NCBI GenBank assembly: GCA_003344405.1
Contig: NOWV01000037.1
Span: forward strand, 434,001 to 498,000
Reading direction: 5' to 3'
Source of the DNA: Trichoplax sp. H2
Lineage: Eukaryota; Placozoa; Uniplacotomia; Trichoplacea
Length of the DNA: 64,000 nucleotides
The position numbers and the translations under genes were made by a program. The stretch's first letter is position 1, and every line of letters starts with the position of its first letter. The notes under the pieces were generated by a model. The model saw only the letters and a program-made list of their open reading frames with translations. It did no database searches and was not told the origin of the DNA. Positions 25,501 through 37,700 of the stretch are shown here, in pieces.

Positions 25501-28500
25501 GTCCAAAAGTTATTTCTGGTCGGAAATTTATTTCGTCAGGTACGTCTTCTGCTTTCATATCTTCTACAGGACTAGTTCCTTCTTCTACAATTCCAGTAGG
25601 CTGTTCCGGCTTGTTAAAAGCAATGCCTAAGTTTGGTTCTTGAGGTCGAGCAAGGATTGCTGTATCGAAATCGTTCGGTGTATCTGGTTTATCTTCTTCT
25701 TTAATTGTTGCTAAACCGGCCATATCTGGTCTCTCTATTGGCTCAGCATCGATTTCGATATCGAGCTTAGGTCTTTCATGACTTAAAGCTCCTAACACTC
25801 CTATTGTAGGAATAGCTTGAGGTACTACGTTTTCAGGTTGATTTTCTTCATCTGATTTAATCTACATATAATATAGAGTACGTGCAATATGAGATATATA
25901 TGTATATACAGTATTATATTTTCATAGTTACGTAGCTATTTAACGTAACGGGTTTAAATCAATTTAATTACCGGAGCTTGTTCGTCTTTATCATCGATTT
26001 TCTTAGGCTTTTTCTAGCGAGAATAAAATAACATTTAATAATGAATACACCTAGACACGTATTACGAGTACGCTTACGCATAAGTATTTAAACTTACAGT
26101 AACGACAAGATGTTTAGCTTTCTTTCCTAGTTTTTTCATTCTTTTAACAATTTTACGTTGTCGTCGTTTTTTATCCTTGTATACTGGATAAGATAATTCT
26201 CCCGCATATATTACTTCGCCTGTTTCTGGTACGACAACTTTACCTCTTCTATCTACTTCATTTTCATCTTCAGTAGAAGTACCTCCATCAGATTCAGTCG
26301 TAGCATCGGTCGATAATACACTATCTCTTTGAGGGCTCAAATTCATATCATTTTCATATTTTGGCAAATTCACCTGATCAGTAACATTAAATTAATGGGA
26401 TAAATAATAAAATTAGGGCTTTTAATGTAAGTAAATTCGCTATCGTACTAGTAAAATATAAAATTAACGTACTAAAGCATTGAAAGCACATCGCACACTA
26501 TTTATATTGTAAATGTTAAAATTTCTCCATAATTTATAGTATTTCTAGTAAAACTGGTTGATGGAAAGGTAGCACAGAGTAACTTTCACCTATTCTATAA
26601 AAATTTGGCATCGGTATTAAAGTAACGTTTTTGTAACCAACTATTTCAAACAAGACAATAGTTACTATTATAAAATGGAATTGAAGCTGAATAATTCTAT
26701 AGTATAGCTATACTACCTCATAGGAAGTTTCTGGCATCAGTTCATGATCAGGTTGAGTTAGTTGACTAGGGTTTTCTGTTGTTATCTCTAGTGCGACAGG
26801 TTCCATCTCAGGCATTTCCACTTCTTCTGCCATGATAGAATCGTTTAAAGTTATTAAGTAATACATTAACTTATTATAGTTGATTCTAAACGATCATGAA
26901 ATTGCAGAGCCAACTAGTAAACTAGCTAACAATATACTTGCCTTGTGCATCAGGAGAGAACTCTTGCCCAAAAGCAAAGCTTGCTTGAAGTTCTGGTAAA
27001 GGTGCTTTTTCTGCATTCACTTCTGGTAATTCTGGCTGAGATGCAACTAACTGTTCAGGACTTACTTCTAAATCTGGCTTATCCAAAGTTTCCACTTCGC
27101 CCTCTATCGACGGATGTTGCAATTGGTCTTCCATATCAAAGTTGTCACTAAAGTCTGGAATAACAACAGCTGCAGAAAGTGCTCCTTCGATAATAGGAGT
27201 TTGGGGAGATTCATCAACAAGTTCTTGGTTGGTACTGAAATCTGGTCTGTCAATGTCTGAAGTTATATTCTCATCAACTACAGGTAACTGCGGTTTTCCG
27301 TTAAAATTTATGGTGTAATCAGGCTTGGCCAAAGTGGTGTTGTTTTCATCAACTTGTGGTTTATCTAGGTTAATGCTATAATCCAGTTGACTAGAAGGCA
27401 AAGTAAGCTCTTCTTCACCAGGTGAACGTAGTGGATGCTGTAAACCCGCATTGACATCAAAGCTGTAATTAGGTTGATCAGCGAGTATAGTAGCTGGCTC
27501 TTCATCTACTTGACTAGAAGGCAAAGTAAGCTCTTCTTCACCAGGTAAACGTAGTGGATGCTTTAAACCCGAATTGGCATCAAAGCTGTAATCAGGTTGA
27601 TCAGCGAGTATATCAACTGGCTCTTCATCTACTTGACTAGAAGGCAAAGTAAGCTCTTCTTCACTGGGCGAACGTAGTGGATACTGTAAACCCGTATTGA
27701 TATCAAAGCTGTAATTAGGCTGATCAGCAAGTATAGCAGCTGGCTCTTCATCTACTTGACTAGAAGGTAAAGTAAGCTCTTCTTTACCAGGCGAAAGCAG
27801 TGGATGCTTTAAACCCGTATCGACATCAAAGCTGTAATTAGGTTGATCAGCGAGTATAGCAACTGGCTCTTCATCTACTTGACTAGAAGGTAAAGCAAGC
27901 TCTTCTTCACCAGGCGAAGGTAGTGGATGCTGTAAACCCGCATTGACATCAAAGCTGTAGTTAGGTTGATCAGCAACTATGGCAGTTGGTTCTTTATCTA
28001 CTTGTGGTTGATCAAGTTTTAAGTCAAGTGCGCCATTAATACTAAAATCGGGTTTATCTGCAACTGAATCGATAGCATCTTCATTGACTTGAGGCTGTTC
28101 TAAATCGATATTACCACTACAACTTTCATCTGCTACAATTGCCGCTACAGTTATTGCCTCTTCGACAACTGGAACTTCCCATTCTTTGCTAACGGTTCCA
28201 TTAACATTGTAGTTACTTTCGATATTGGATACTAGACTATCCTCAGCTTTACTTAGGGATTTCTCGTCCTTACTAGTAACCAATTCTGCATTAGTTATAA
28301 CTTGTTCCGAAGATTGACGAATATCTTTCTGTAGCTGACTTCCTGATATATTGACTACTGTATTCTCATTTTGGCAAATTTCTAGCCTATTTTCCGCTTT
28401 TTGAACAAGACCTTGATCTCTCTTAAAAATTATATATTCATTGTGTGTTTGGTCGACATTCTTTAGCTCAACAATCTGATATTCTTGACCTAGTTGAATA

Positions 28501-31500
28501 TGGAAGGCAGAAGAACCTGACTCGATTATACTTGAAGTAGTCGTAGTCCAGTTTTGGCTGACTGTGGTAACATGTTCAGTTTGCTGCTGTCTTAATTCCT
28601 TAGTAGCTACAGTTTGATACTGACTCTCACTATAATTAGTAGACGATTGAGCTGTGCTACTTGCTTCCATAATATTTTGTTGTTGTATTGTATGTTGAGC
28701 TGTATGCTCTATTCCATGCTGCATAGAATGTTCTAATTTATGATCTTCCGAATGCTCTATCCTCTGTTGGACTGCGTGATCTACCCTACGCTCCATGGTG
28801 GTTTCTACTCTTTGTTCCATTACTCGTTCTGTTGAGCCTTTTCTCCTTCTGAAAGAAATTCTGCGTTCCTACAATAATTAAGAAGAGTAAGGGAGATAAA
28901 CTCAGTATTATTATGGCATATAAACTTATCCATTAATTAAATGTCAATAAAAATTTGTAACAATCTGTTAATTTTATTAACCGCAACTTCACATACCAAC
29001 TGTTTAATTTCTATTTCATGTTCTTGATCGTCGTCAGGTTCCAAATCCTCCTCATATTCTGGTGTATAATCTTGTTCAAATGCGAATTCATCTTCATCAC
29101 TGGAATGATCTGATGGCATTTCTTCCATATCTTGTTCTACGGCTATATTTGACTTATTAAATGAAATTGAGAGAGATTTTAGACAATGATATACTCTTAT
29201 TTTCGGTACGATTTAAATTTTACTATTTGCAAATCTTACGGCATAGAAGATGTGAAGGCAATCAAAAATCAATAACAGCGGTAGTAAACAGTTATCTAAT
29301 CCTACAACTTAATTTATCAGATTCTGGACCTACATCACTAAACCAACTCCGCCGTTGATTGTAATTTTGGAATGTTTGCGAGGATAGTAATGTTTGTGGG
29401 CTTAATGCATTCTCTTCCAGTTTATTGTCAGATGCTTTATAGCCAATAGAAGTAGGCGGTGAACGTATTCTTCTCAATTCAGATGGTATTTTATGGGATG
29501 TCGATAAGCGTTCCTTATTAGGATCTGGCAGTCGATAGTAGTAACCGGTTCTACAACCCTACATTACGTTCAAAAATAATAACAATTTTTTCAAGTGAAT
29601 AAGCTTGGACTTACAAAAATGCTGCACTATTATCATGTAGCGTAACTCGTAATATACGTATAATGTCCATATTTTATCAACTGGTTTAAAATGGTTACCC
29701 TCATATCCAAATTTCTTATATAAGCTTCAAATTCGATCTTGCATTTGTGTAATTTTTCCTTTGAGTAGCTTCCATTTTCAATAGAATAATCTATTTCGAC
29801 TGGAATTTGATGTAAATTATGTAGTCCTAGGGCTAAGTAGCTGAGCTAAAATGAAAATGGAAGTGAATTCAATTGGGTTGAATAATTTTGAACTTGGAAG
29901 TTTCGTAGTATCGATTATTCCCCACGGATATAAAGTATATTGTTCCAGGACAATTTTTAAGCTATTTTTAAAGGCAGCATAATATTCTAATGTACAAGAT
30001 TGAAATAATTGTAAAATAATACCATTTTGAAAGTCTATATTATATCTACGCCATGGATGGATAAGATGGTTATTATTGAACTAGCGTCTGAAGTATCGAA
30101 GAGTTACTATAATTCAACGGTCTGATATGATAAAATCTGGTAATACGAGTAAAGATCAATGATAAACTACTTCGACTATATATACAGTATACTATCACTT
30201 TGACTATATATATACTATCGACTATTCCCAACGAATGTAAAGTATATTGTTCCTGGACAATTTTTAGGCTATTATTTTAAAGGCAGCATAATATTCTAAA
30301 GTACAGGACTGAAAATACTGTAAAATTATACCATCTTGAAAGTCTATACTATATCTACGCCATGAATGGATAAGATGGTTATTATTGAACTAACGTCTAA
30401 AGTATCGAAGAGTTACTATAATTCACCGGTCTACTATGATAAAATCTGGTAATACGAGTAAAGATCAAATAATAAATCACTTACTGGAAAATGAGACTAT
30501 TCAAACTTGCAGTAGTAACATTAAATTCTACTTACTTCAACATCGCAAGCCTTAATCACACGTGTTGCATTGTAGAAAGCTTCTTCAACAGTTAATCCAG
30601 TAACAAAAAATCCGTTATTTTTCATCAGTACAATCTATTCATAAAATAAGTAAGGAGTACTCATCAAATAGCTCGTTATCGGATATCTATTGATTCAAAT
30701 AGAAACCATGTTACTTATAATAAATTAGTAATGCTCTATTCCTGATTTACTATTGAAACGATTTACTTTGGTGATATAAACGGTGACAACATTTATTTTT
30801 CAAACCTGTGCTGGGGATCGAGCGAATTCGCTAACAAACGCTTGTCTATCCTTATCATCCAAGGCTGTCGGATTGCAGTTAAATTGAAATTGAGGAAAAA
30901 TCTGTAAATTACAATCCGAAGGGATACTGTTTAGTGTAAGTGCCTTGATCGGTCGTTAAAATGATTCAAATGAGAATAAATTCTATTTTATGGTGGATAA
31001 CTATCACTCAGATATGCTAGATTGAAATTCGAAATACCGCAATGACTCGAACTGTAACTAAGCTTGTTCGATGGAATAAAATGGACTGTAATATCAAATC
31101 CAATTTACACCTAAAGTCTTGTCTAGAGTACACTAATCTCTATTTTACGACCAGCGCTACAACAAGCTAACCTCTGTGGCTTCTTGGCATAATGGTAGTA
31201 AGCCAGCTTTGGTAGCGGATATCTGAAAGAGTAATGATCATATTTAAGATAGATCCATGTACAGTTGTTAGCACATCAGAGACCTTCCTCTCTCTATAAT
31301 GGAAACACCGGATCAATTAATTATATTGATACAGTAACATGACATAAAGATGATCCAATTTTAAGTAACTATTGTTGCCTTCAATCAATAAATTATATTA
31401 TAGAACATTGAGAATTGAATCCATTGTCAAGAATAGGCGCCTTGCCTCCTTGTCAAGAAAGCGTAAACATGGGGCTATACAAAATTGCCTTCTGTATCAT

Positions 31501-32538
31501 TTAAACCAAAAAATTGAACTGCTGATGTAGAAGAAAGAGTAATATTTCAAGACTTACGGCTAAGGTTGTTGGAGTCCTCAAGTGGATGATACAGCGCGTT
31601 TCTGGTTTTGCTGTATAAACATATTGATGGACGACAAATTGACGCTGATCGACCAAGAAAGCTTGGCGATGTAGATCTACAGCTTGGCCTTGACCGTTGA
31701 CTTTCAATAATTTTCTAGCCGATATTTCTTGATAGGATAAGCCATACGGATTAGCTAAAAATTGATATTTCCCCATGCTAATGCGACTCTAATTAGATCA
31801 AGAGGAGGGGAAAAAAAAATAATAATTAAGGATACTACTTTAAAGACTAAGAATTAGAATTAAGAGTAACATCATCCATTAGCAAATTTCAACTTTTATT
31901 TTCTTGAATAAAAACTCGCAAAAGACTGATCGTTTAAGTCGTGATATAGCAACAGGCGAAGTGATCAATAACGTCTATATTATGCTTAGGAAAGAAGGAC
32001 GTAAAGTGGGCGGTGGATTAGACTAAGTCATCTAATATTTTATAATTCATTTTTAATGTAAAACAAATTTTTCTAAGATAGCCTTAATCAACAGGATTGC
32101 AAAAATAGAAAAAAGGTGTTTAAATTATTCTTTAAAAGCAAAGGGCAATGTTGATGAACAGAGTCTTACCGTAATAAGGGTGCCATGACACTGTTCCCAT
32201 TCCAAAATATCAATTAAACGGAAAACACAAGCTAATTTACATCGTAAATTTTTCTCTCCTTTTTCAAAGCTATAGTTACTTCTGCTACTGAGATCCGCAA
32301 TAGGATAGAAGCGATGAAAGGCTACAGTGGATAAATCTACGGTTGAAATTGGATTATTGGGTCTTGGTTTAATTGCGGTCGGTAAATAATTATGGGCATG
32401 GCCTTGAGTGATACTCTCTAACTCTTTGCGAAAAGTTTGACTGTCAAGGATAGAAGTAACTGGTTTACGTTTCTTTAATCCTTTTACTTCCGAATCGTTT
32501 TGTTCGATAGAACGACTTTTCTTCAACTTTCTTTCCAT
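22590..32538 (-). CDS. Adducin paralog A with giant repeat tail
   Basis: Adducins cap actin filaments and recruit spectrin under the membrane. Eighteen exons close in phase: 32170-32538, 31558-31788, 31172-31222, 30806-30901, 30536-30634, 29699-29845, 29334-29558, 28997-29152, 26942-28868, 26717-26826, 26098-26373, 25972-26013, 24716-25861, 24566-24620, 24253-24467, 23954-24053, 23772-23921, 22590-23647. This gives about 2150 residues, against 630-740 in vertebrates. The head is a class-II-aldolase fold (NPYGLSYQEISARKLLKV, CIIHLRTPTTLAVSATKAGLLPL, NNGFFVTGLTVEEAFYN). The neck has IEFEAYIRNLDMR, RTGYYYRLPDP and RRSWF. The tail is acidic and disordered, with three internal repeat families, a basic block (KDKKRRQRKIVKRMKKLGKKAK) shortened here, and a MARCKS-like end KLASRFFRK in exon 15. 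Failing to splice after exon 15 stops at 24241 and gives about 1718 residues. Head and neck are certain; some tail splices are inferred. Confidence 0.88.
22640..23605 (-). repeat. 54-residue coding repeat, adducin A last exon
   Basis: About six copies of a 162-base unit encode KADVQPMEEALP, VAVPLIADAAHPEPVAASYQ and VGKIGHFEVKGPKIRS. Copies are nearly identical in DNA, so the expansion is recent. Two copies carry clean in-frame deletions: one lacks the HPEPVAA segment, another lacks MEEALP. Confidence 0.85.
25270..25625 (-). repeat. 49-residue coding repeat, adducin A exon 13
   Basis: A 147-base unit encoding FNKPEQPTGIVEEGTSP, MKxEDVPDEINFRPEI and FGLSADLPDKDD is present twice in full, with a partial third copy. 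The motif is acidic and proline-rich. The copies differ at only a few bases. Confidence 0.8.
27380..28010 (-). repeat. 41-residue coding repeat, adducin A exon 9
   Basis: Five copies plus a partial one of a 123-base unit encoding SSQVDEEPVAILADQPNYSF, followed by DVNTGLQHPL and SPGEEELTLP. It is unrelated in sequence to the 49- and 54-residue repeats of the same gene. Confidence 0.85.
29912..30478. repeat. ~300-bp tandem duplication in adducin A intron
   Basis: Between exons 5 and 6, a block starting CGATTATTCCCCACGGAT at 29912 is repeated from about 30219 (CGACTATTCCCAACGAAT). Shared landmarks include AAAGGCAGCATAATATTCTA and CGAAGAGTTACTATAATTCA. The two copies differ by scattered substitutions and small indels. 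No coding content. Confidence 0.8.
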
Positions 32539-34774
32539 TTTGGACAGACAAAAATCAATTTTATCGTTGATTTTTTTCTCCCATCAGCGAAATGGATGGT
32601 CTACTCAATTGGGCGATAACCCAAGCCAGTCTGTCGATGGAATGTCTCTATCGCAAACAGAATAACTTTATAACCCATAGGATAAATAATTGACTATAGA
32701 AAGTTGAAAAAAAAAATATCGTCACTCCATTACGGAGTTAATTGTATTCTATTTTCTCGACCACCAACTATTTTTTATTCTATGAAGTAAGAGAAGAAAG
32801 GAGAAATGATTATCCCCTGCCGTTACTTATTCAGCCTATCATCAACTATTATCCTAAATTGATATGATGGCGGCACAAGCTTGGGAGGAGGATTCCGCCT
32901 TTCAAAAATCTCATGGGATTGCCATCAGAAAGTATACTTTAATAATAGTTGGCATCCTTGGGTGCAGCTACAGTCAGGACCGCCTATTTATTAACTTACA
33001 TGCATTCATTGCAAATATGTCTGTTGAATTGTGCTGCCGTCAAAACAAATCCGACTGTCTACCATTGCAATCATGGTGGTCTATTCATCATCGAGTGATT
33101 CATCATCTTTCCGTTTATTATACAGATATAAAAATATTTTTGATTTGTTACTAAGCATTTTATTCTTGACCTTCTTTGTATTAAATCGTTAACTCTAAAA
33201 AATTGCACTAGCCTATTGCTATTGGGGATTTTCCATGTACAAAATAACTGAATGAAATAGGATTAAAATGAATGTATAGGAATATGATAATCTAAATTAT
33301 ATTGAATAATCATAGTGCAATTGGAGAAGAGAGTAGATTATGATAATGAATTCAATATCGACTTAAGTTCAGGATAATGGAGACACGTTTTCTCCATCAT
33401 TTGAATACTCTAGATAGAGAATTCAGACTAATTATATCTCATTATTCAAGTCGATAACATATTTGATTGATTTATATTCTAGGAATTCAACGCTAAGCCA
33501 TTCACATGAACGACTATCTGCTAATTATATGCTAATTTGCGTTGGCAGTGGCTTAGCTAATTGATTTATCTGTGCTATAGACACCAGAAAAAAGTTAAAC
33601 TACCTTATCCTTTTTATTCTCATCACGCATAATAACGTTATTAGTACACCTTTTGATTACATTAATTTACGCACATAAAAGTAGTAATGATCTTATTAAC
33701 CATACTTTAGATTGCAATCATCCAAGAGTTATGGATAGCAAACAGGTTGCGTAAACATATACCCAAGAAAGTTATAAATTATATTACATATACTATCATG
33801 GACAATTCATTGTAGTATATCATAAGTCCTGTATATAAGTGCGGGAAATCGATCAGACTCTTTGGTCAATTAATACATGAACTAGTTAACTTTTTAAACG
33901 ATGATAACTTGACTCTATCAGCACGCCTGACATAATATCAAAAAATCATTTCGTTGATCAGCTTAATTGCTCAATGAGTATTCAAGATGAAAACGAATTC
34001 GACATAAGTAGACTACGCAACATCTTTAAAATACGTCTATCAAATATGATTGAAATTATTCAGTTTAGATCAAAATTATCTTGCATGGAATACGAGCATT
34101 TGCAAAGGTTATCCTAGTGATTACGATTAAAAGGAAATGCTGATATGGATAAAATCCCATTAATAAAGTATAAAATAGTAGGAGAATGAGTGCTACTAAT
34201 TATGATATTGAAATAATTTTCTTCAAAAGTTTATCCTAATTATGATGATAGTTTAGATACTGTTAGGGATAAATATCATCAATGAAGTAAAGAAAGTGAA
34301 AATTCATTCGTTACAATAGTTTAACAATTTTCTCATCACGATACATTCTATTTAGATTAAGTATTGGATACTTAATTTACACAAGCGGTAAGAGAATATA
34401 AAGCAGACTTTAGAAACCCTTCATGATATCTTGTACTTTTTATCATCAAACTTTAAGGCTCCTTAATAGCATTTATAGCAAATAGAACTACATCTAGACT
34501 ATGCAAATAACCGAAATAAAATTTGCGTCTTGCTAATTCATTATTTTGAATGTCTAATGAATTTTAGTATCGGTCATCATCTCATTAGCACCTAGATTGT
34601 GAAGTACCTCTTTATTTACCATCATCTCAATAATATTTACGTTTACTTTAACATTTTGTAAAAGTTGTCCTCAATAAAGGACTATTTAATTGTCTATTGC
34701 GTATAAATGGCAGCCAATAGTTTCAATAAATCAGCCATAAAGATTTTATAAGCGTTATTCTTTCAGTCAGCTTA
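32539..34774. other. Intergenic between the two adducin paralogs
   Basis: About 2.2 kb from the adducin A start to the adducin B stop. It should hold the adducin A promoter and adducin B 3' UTR. A 96-codon plus-strand frame at 32864-33154 has no family motif and is not called. Confidence 0.4.
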
Positions 34775-37700
34775 TTAAAATGATGCACCATCAAGAAATG
34801 ATTTGGCCATGGAATCAATATTTTGACTATATCGAACGTTTTTTGAAACGCTTCCCTCCTCATCACTAGAGCTGTCCGATATAACTGCATCAGCCAAAGG
34901 AGGATTGCTATCCATTCCGATATTGACTGATAAAGAGGGATTTCCCATGGATAATGTCGACTTCTCACCGATCTTAGCGTCGTTTTCCTTGCCAAGATTG
35001 CTGTCGGTCATATTATCCGATGCATGAGAGATACTAGCAGTAGCTTTGATATCAAGTGCAGCAGGATCTTGCTTGGCATTTGCATTTTTAATTTTGATGG
35101 AAGATCCCAATGTACCAAGGTGATCTGATGGAAGGGATTGCCCTTGAATGATAGCACTTCCTAATGGCTTTTCATCTTGTACTATCGATGGTGTAGAATC
35201 TTGAGTAGGTTGGCTAGCAGGCAATGATTCTATGGACTCCGGCGTCGCTATTTTATAAGGATTTTTTACCTCTATATTCGTATTGCTATGAAATGGGTGG
35301 CTTTCTTTCTTGCCCAAAGATCGGACTCTAGTAGATACTGGCAAATTCATTGCTTCGCCATTAGGCTTTGAAATAGTTTGATCTGGCAAATTTGGTTTCT
35401 CCGGTGTATTATGACTGTCGGCATGAATATTGGAAGAGAATTTGGCTGATATGGTTAATGGTCTGGCAGAACTTGATGCGTCTTGAGTCATGTTATCATC
35501 CATGGCTAAGTTAGAGTTCTGCTTAGACTTGATCGATGCTCCTATTTGCCCAGTCATCTTCGGCGTTGATATAGTTAATGGTCTGGCAGAACTTGATGCG
35601 TCTTGAGTCATGTTATTATCCATGGCTAGGTTAGAGTTCTGCTTGGACTCGATCGATGCTCCTATTTGCCCAGTCATCTTCGGCGTTGATATAGTTAATG
35701 GTCTGGCAGAACTAGATGCGTCTTGAGTCATGTTATTATCCATGGCTAAGTTAGAGTTCTGCTTGGACTCGATCGATGCTCCTATTTGCCCAGTCATCTT
35801 CGGACTAGCTACTGCTTGATCTGGATAAGATAAGTAAACATTGGCTTGGTTATTTTCACTCGCGGAATGGAATGGATGTAGATCTGCCTGTGTTGATGGC
35901 GATTGAGGAGCGGTATCCGGTGATCCAGGTTCATTCGGCTGATCTACTTCATCCAAGCCACGTACATTCTTACCTGCAAGTTCATGATGACTATTACCCA
36001 TTTCCTCTGCTTCTGCTTCTACTTCTCGTACATCTTTCCGTGATAACTATTTCAAAATACCAGAAAGAATTCATCTTATTCATTGACAACTATACGGTCA
36101 ATTCGATTCATAGAAATGATGAAAATGGAAGTGGAATAACAGTTTAAAAATATTAGCAAACTGGCAATTATTTGATATGTTGTCGTCAAGCCTGTATTGG
36201 AAATAGGATTAAATTAATGACGTGATAGTTCATTTTCTGCCTACCCTTTTAAATAGTCGATTCGCCATTTTAGCAATTGAACTTTTCTTTTTCTTTTTCT
36301 TATCCCCATCGATGTTATCGCCATCCATTTCTACAGCGGCTTCTGGCTTACTATGTATATCAATAGGTTCATAAATATTTTCCGTTGCATCGGCATCACC
36401 TTTGGATAAATGGCGATCTTGGTCTATTGCAGCAGAAAGCGGCAAAGGACGATTTGAAAAGTTGGGTGTAATTTGCCCTTTCAACTCTACATTGATTTCC
36501 TGTTCTTCAGGCTCGCTATCAGCGGTATAATAGATAGGGTCGCTATCATCGTTATAATAGATAGGATCGCCATTAGACTTATAGTAGATAGGATCGCTAT
36601 CAACGTTATAATAAATGGGCTCGCGATCGTCATCAGCAGTTTGGTTCCCATCGGGTAGATGTTCAGAATGGGTCGCTGAAGAAATTTCATGAATGGTTCC
36701 TGCAGGGATAAGCTCGTCGTTTCCATTTCGGATAAATACAAGATTCTAGGCATAAATTGAATCATGATAATCTGTCACAACATCCATCTTAGCTCGATTA
36801 TTGAATAATATCAACGTTGTAAAGATGATTTCCTTGACAACTTTACTCATCATGGGATTGTTATTTTTAGCCTACTTACCGAATATTCTGCTCCATCTGG
36901 CTTCTTCATGTTATCAAGGTTAATCGAAGCTGATATTTTACTATTCCCACCATCATCATCAGTCTTTGGCATTGCCACTGTATCGCTCTTCTTCTCCTCT
37001 TTATCACTAGGCCCATTTTCGGAATTGAAATCTCTGGATGTGGAATCGATTGCAATATCTGGAGCAATAGACACATTATCGTGGATAATACTGCCATCCC
37101 ATGACAGGTTTACAGATGTGTTGTCGAGATCATTGCGATGCAATGATGGAGAGCTACCGCTACTATAGTCCTGGCTTGCAATTTCTGGTGTCGATTTTTC
37201 AACCACTGACTTCATTCCTTTACCATCCACTCCAATAACAGGTCGGACTAATGGTTGCGCTTTCACTTCCGACGGCTTTTCACTTTCAACCTGGAAGGCG
37301 TAAATATTCTTTCGATCTTTATCTAGAGGTCAAAAAGATGAAAATCACTTTAGTAACTACATTGAATTGCATTTTCAGCCTAACAGGCAAATTCTTTCCT
37401 TGTATGCTATCCATTGAAAAGTTTATTTCTGCAATACCATCTTTGGCGATTGAATGATGATCCAAGTCGATATTGGGATTGGCTTTGGCATGCATAGACA
37501 TTTCAATTTGGGTTGGCTTTGGCAATGATTCACGATCAGCCATTTTAGGGGATTTCGTTAAATTGACTTGGACAGGATTGGTAGTGTTGATGTGGAAATC
37601 TCCATCGATTCCACGATTGGCGACATGATCAGTGATAGGCAAATCATTTGATATTTTGGCACGAGCTATTGGTGATTGTGGATCTAGACTACCTAGACTT

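Noticed and set aside
25266-25643. Plus-strand frame with serine-rich repeats
   Set aside because: Antisense of the 147-base repeat in adducin A exon 13.
32864-33154. 96-codon plus-strand frame between the adducin genes
   Set aside because: Has one hydrophobic stretch but no motif, no splice partner and sits in promoter sequence.
36487-36765. Isoleucine-rich minus-strand frame resembling a membrane protein
   Set aside because: Out-of-phase reading of the PIYY exon; the alternative frame continues into the conserved MARCKS-like end.
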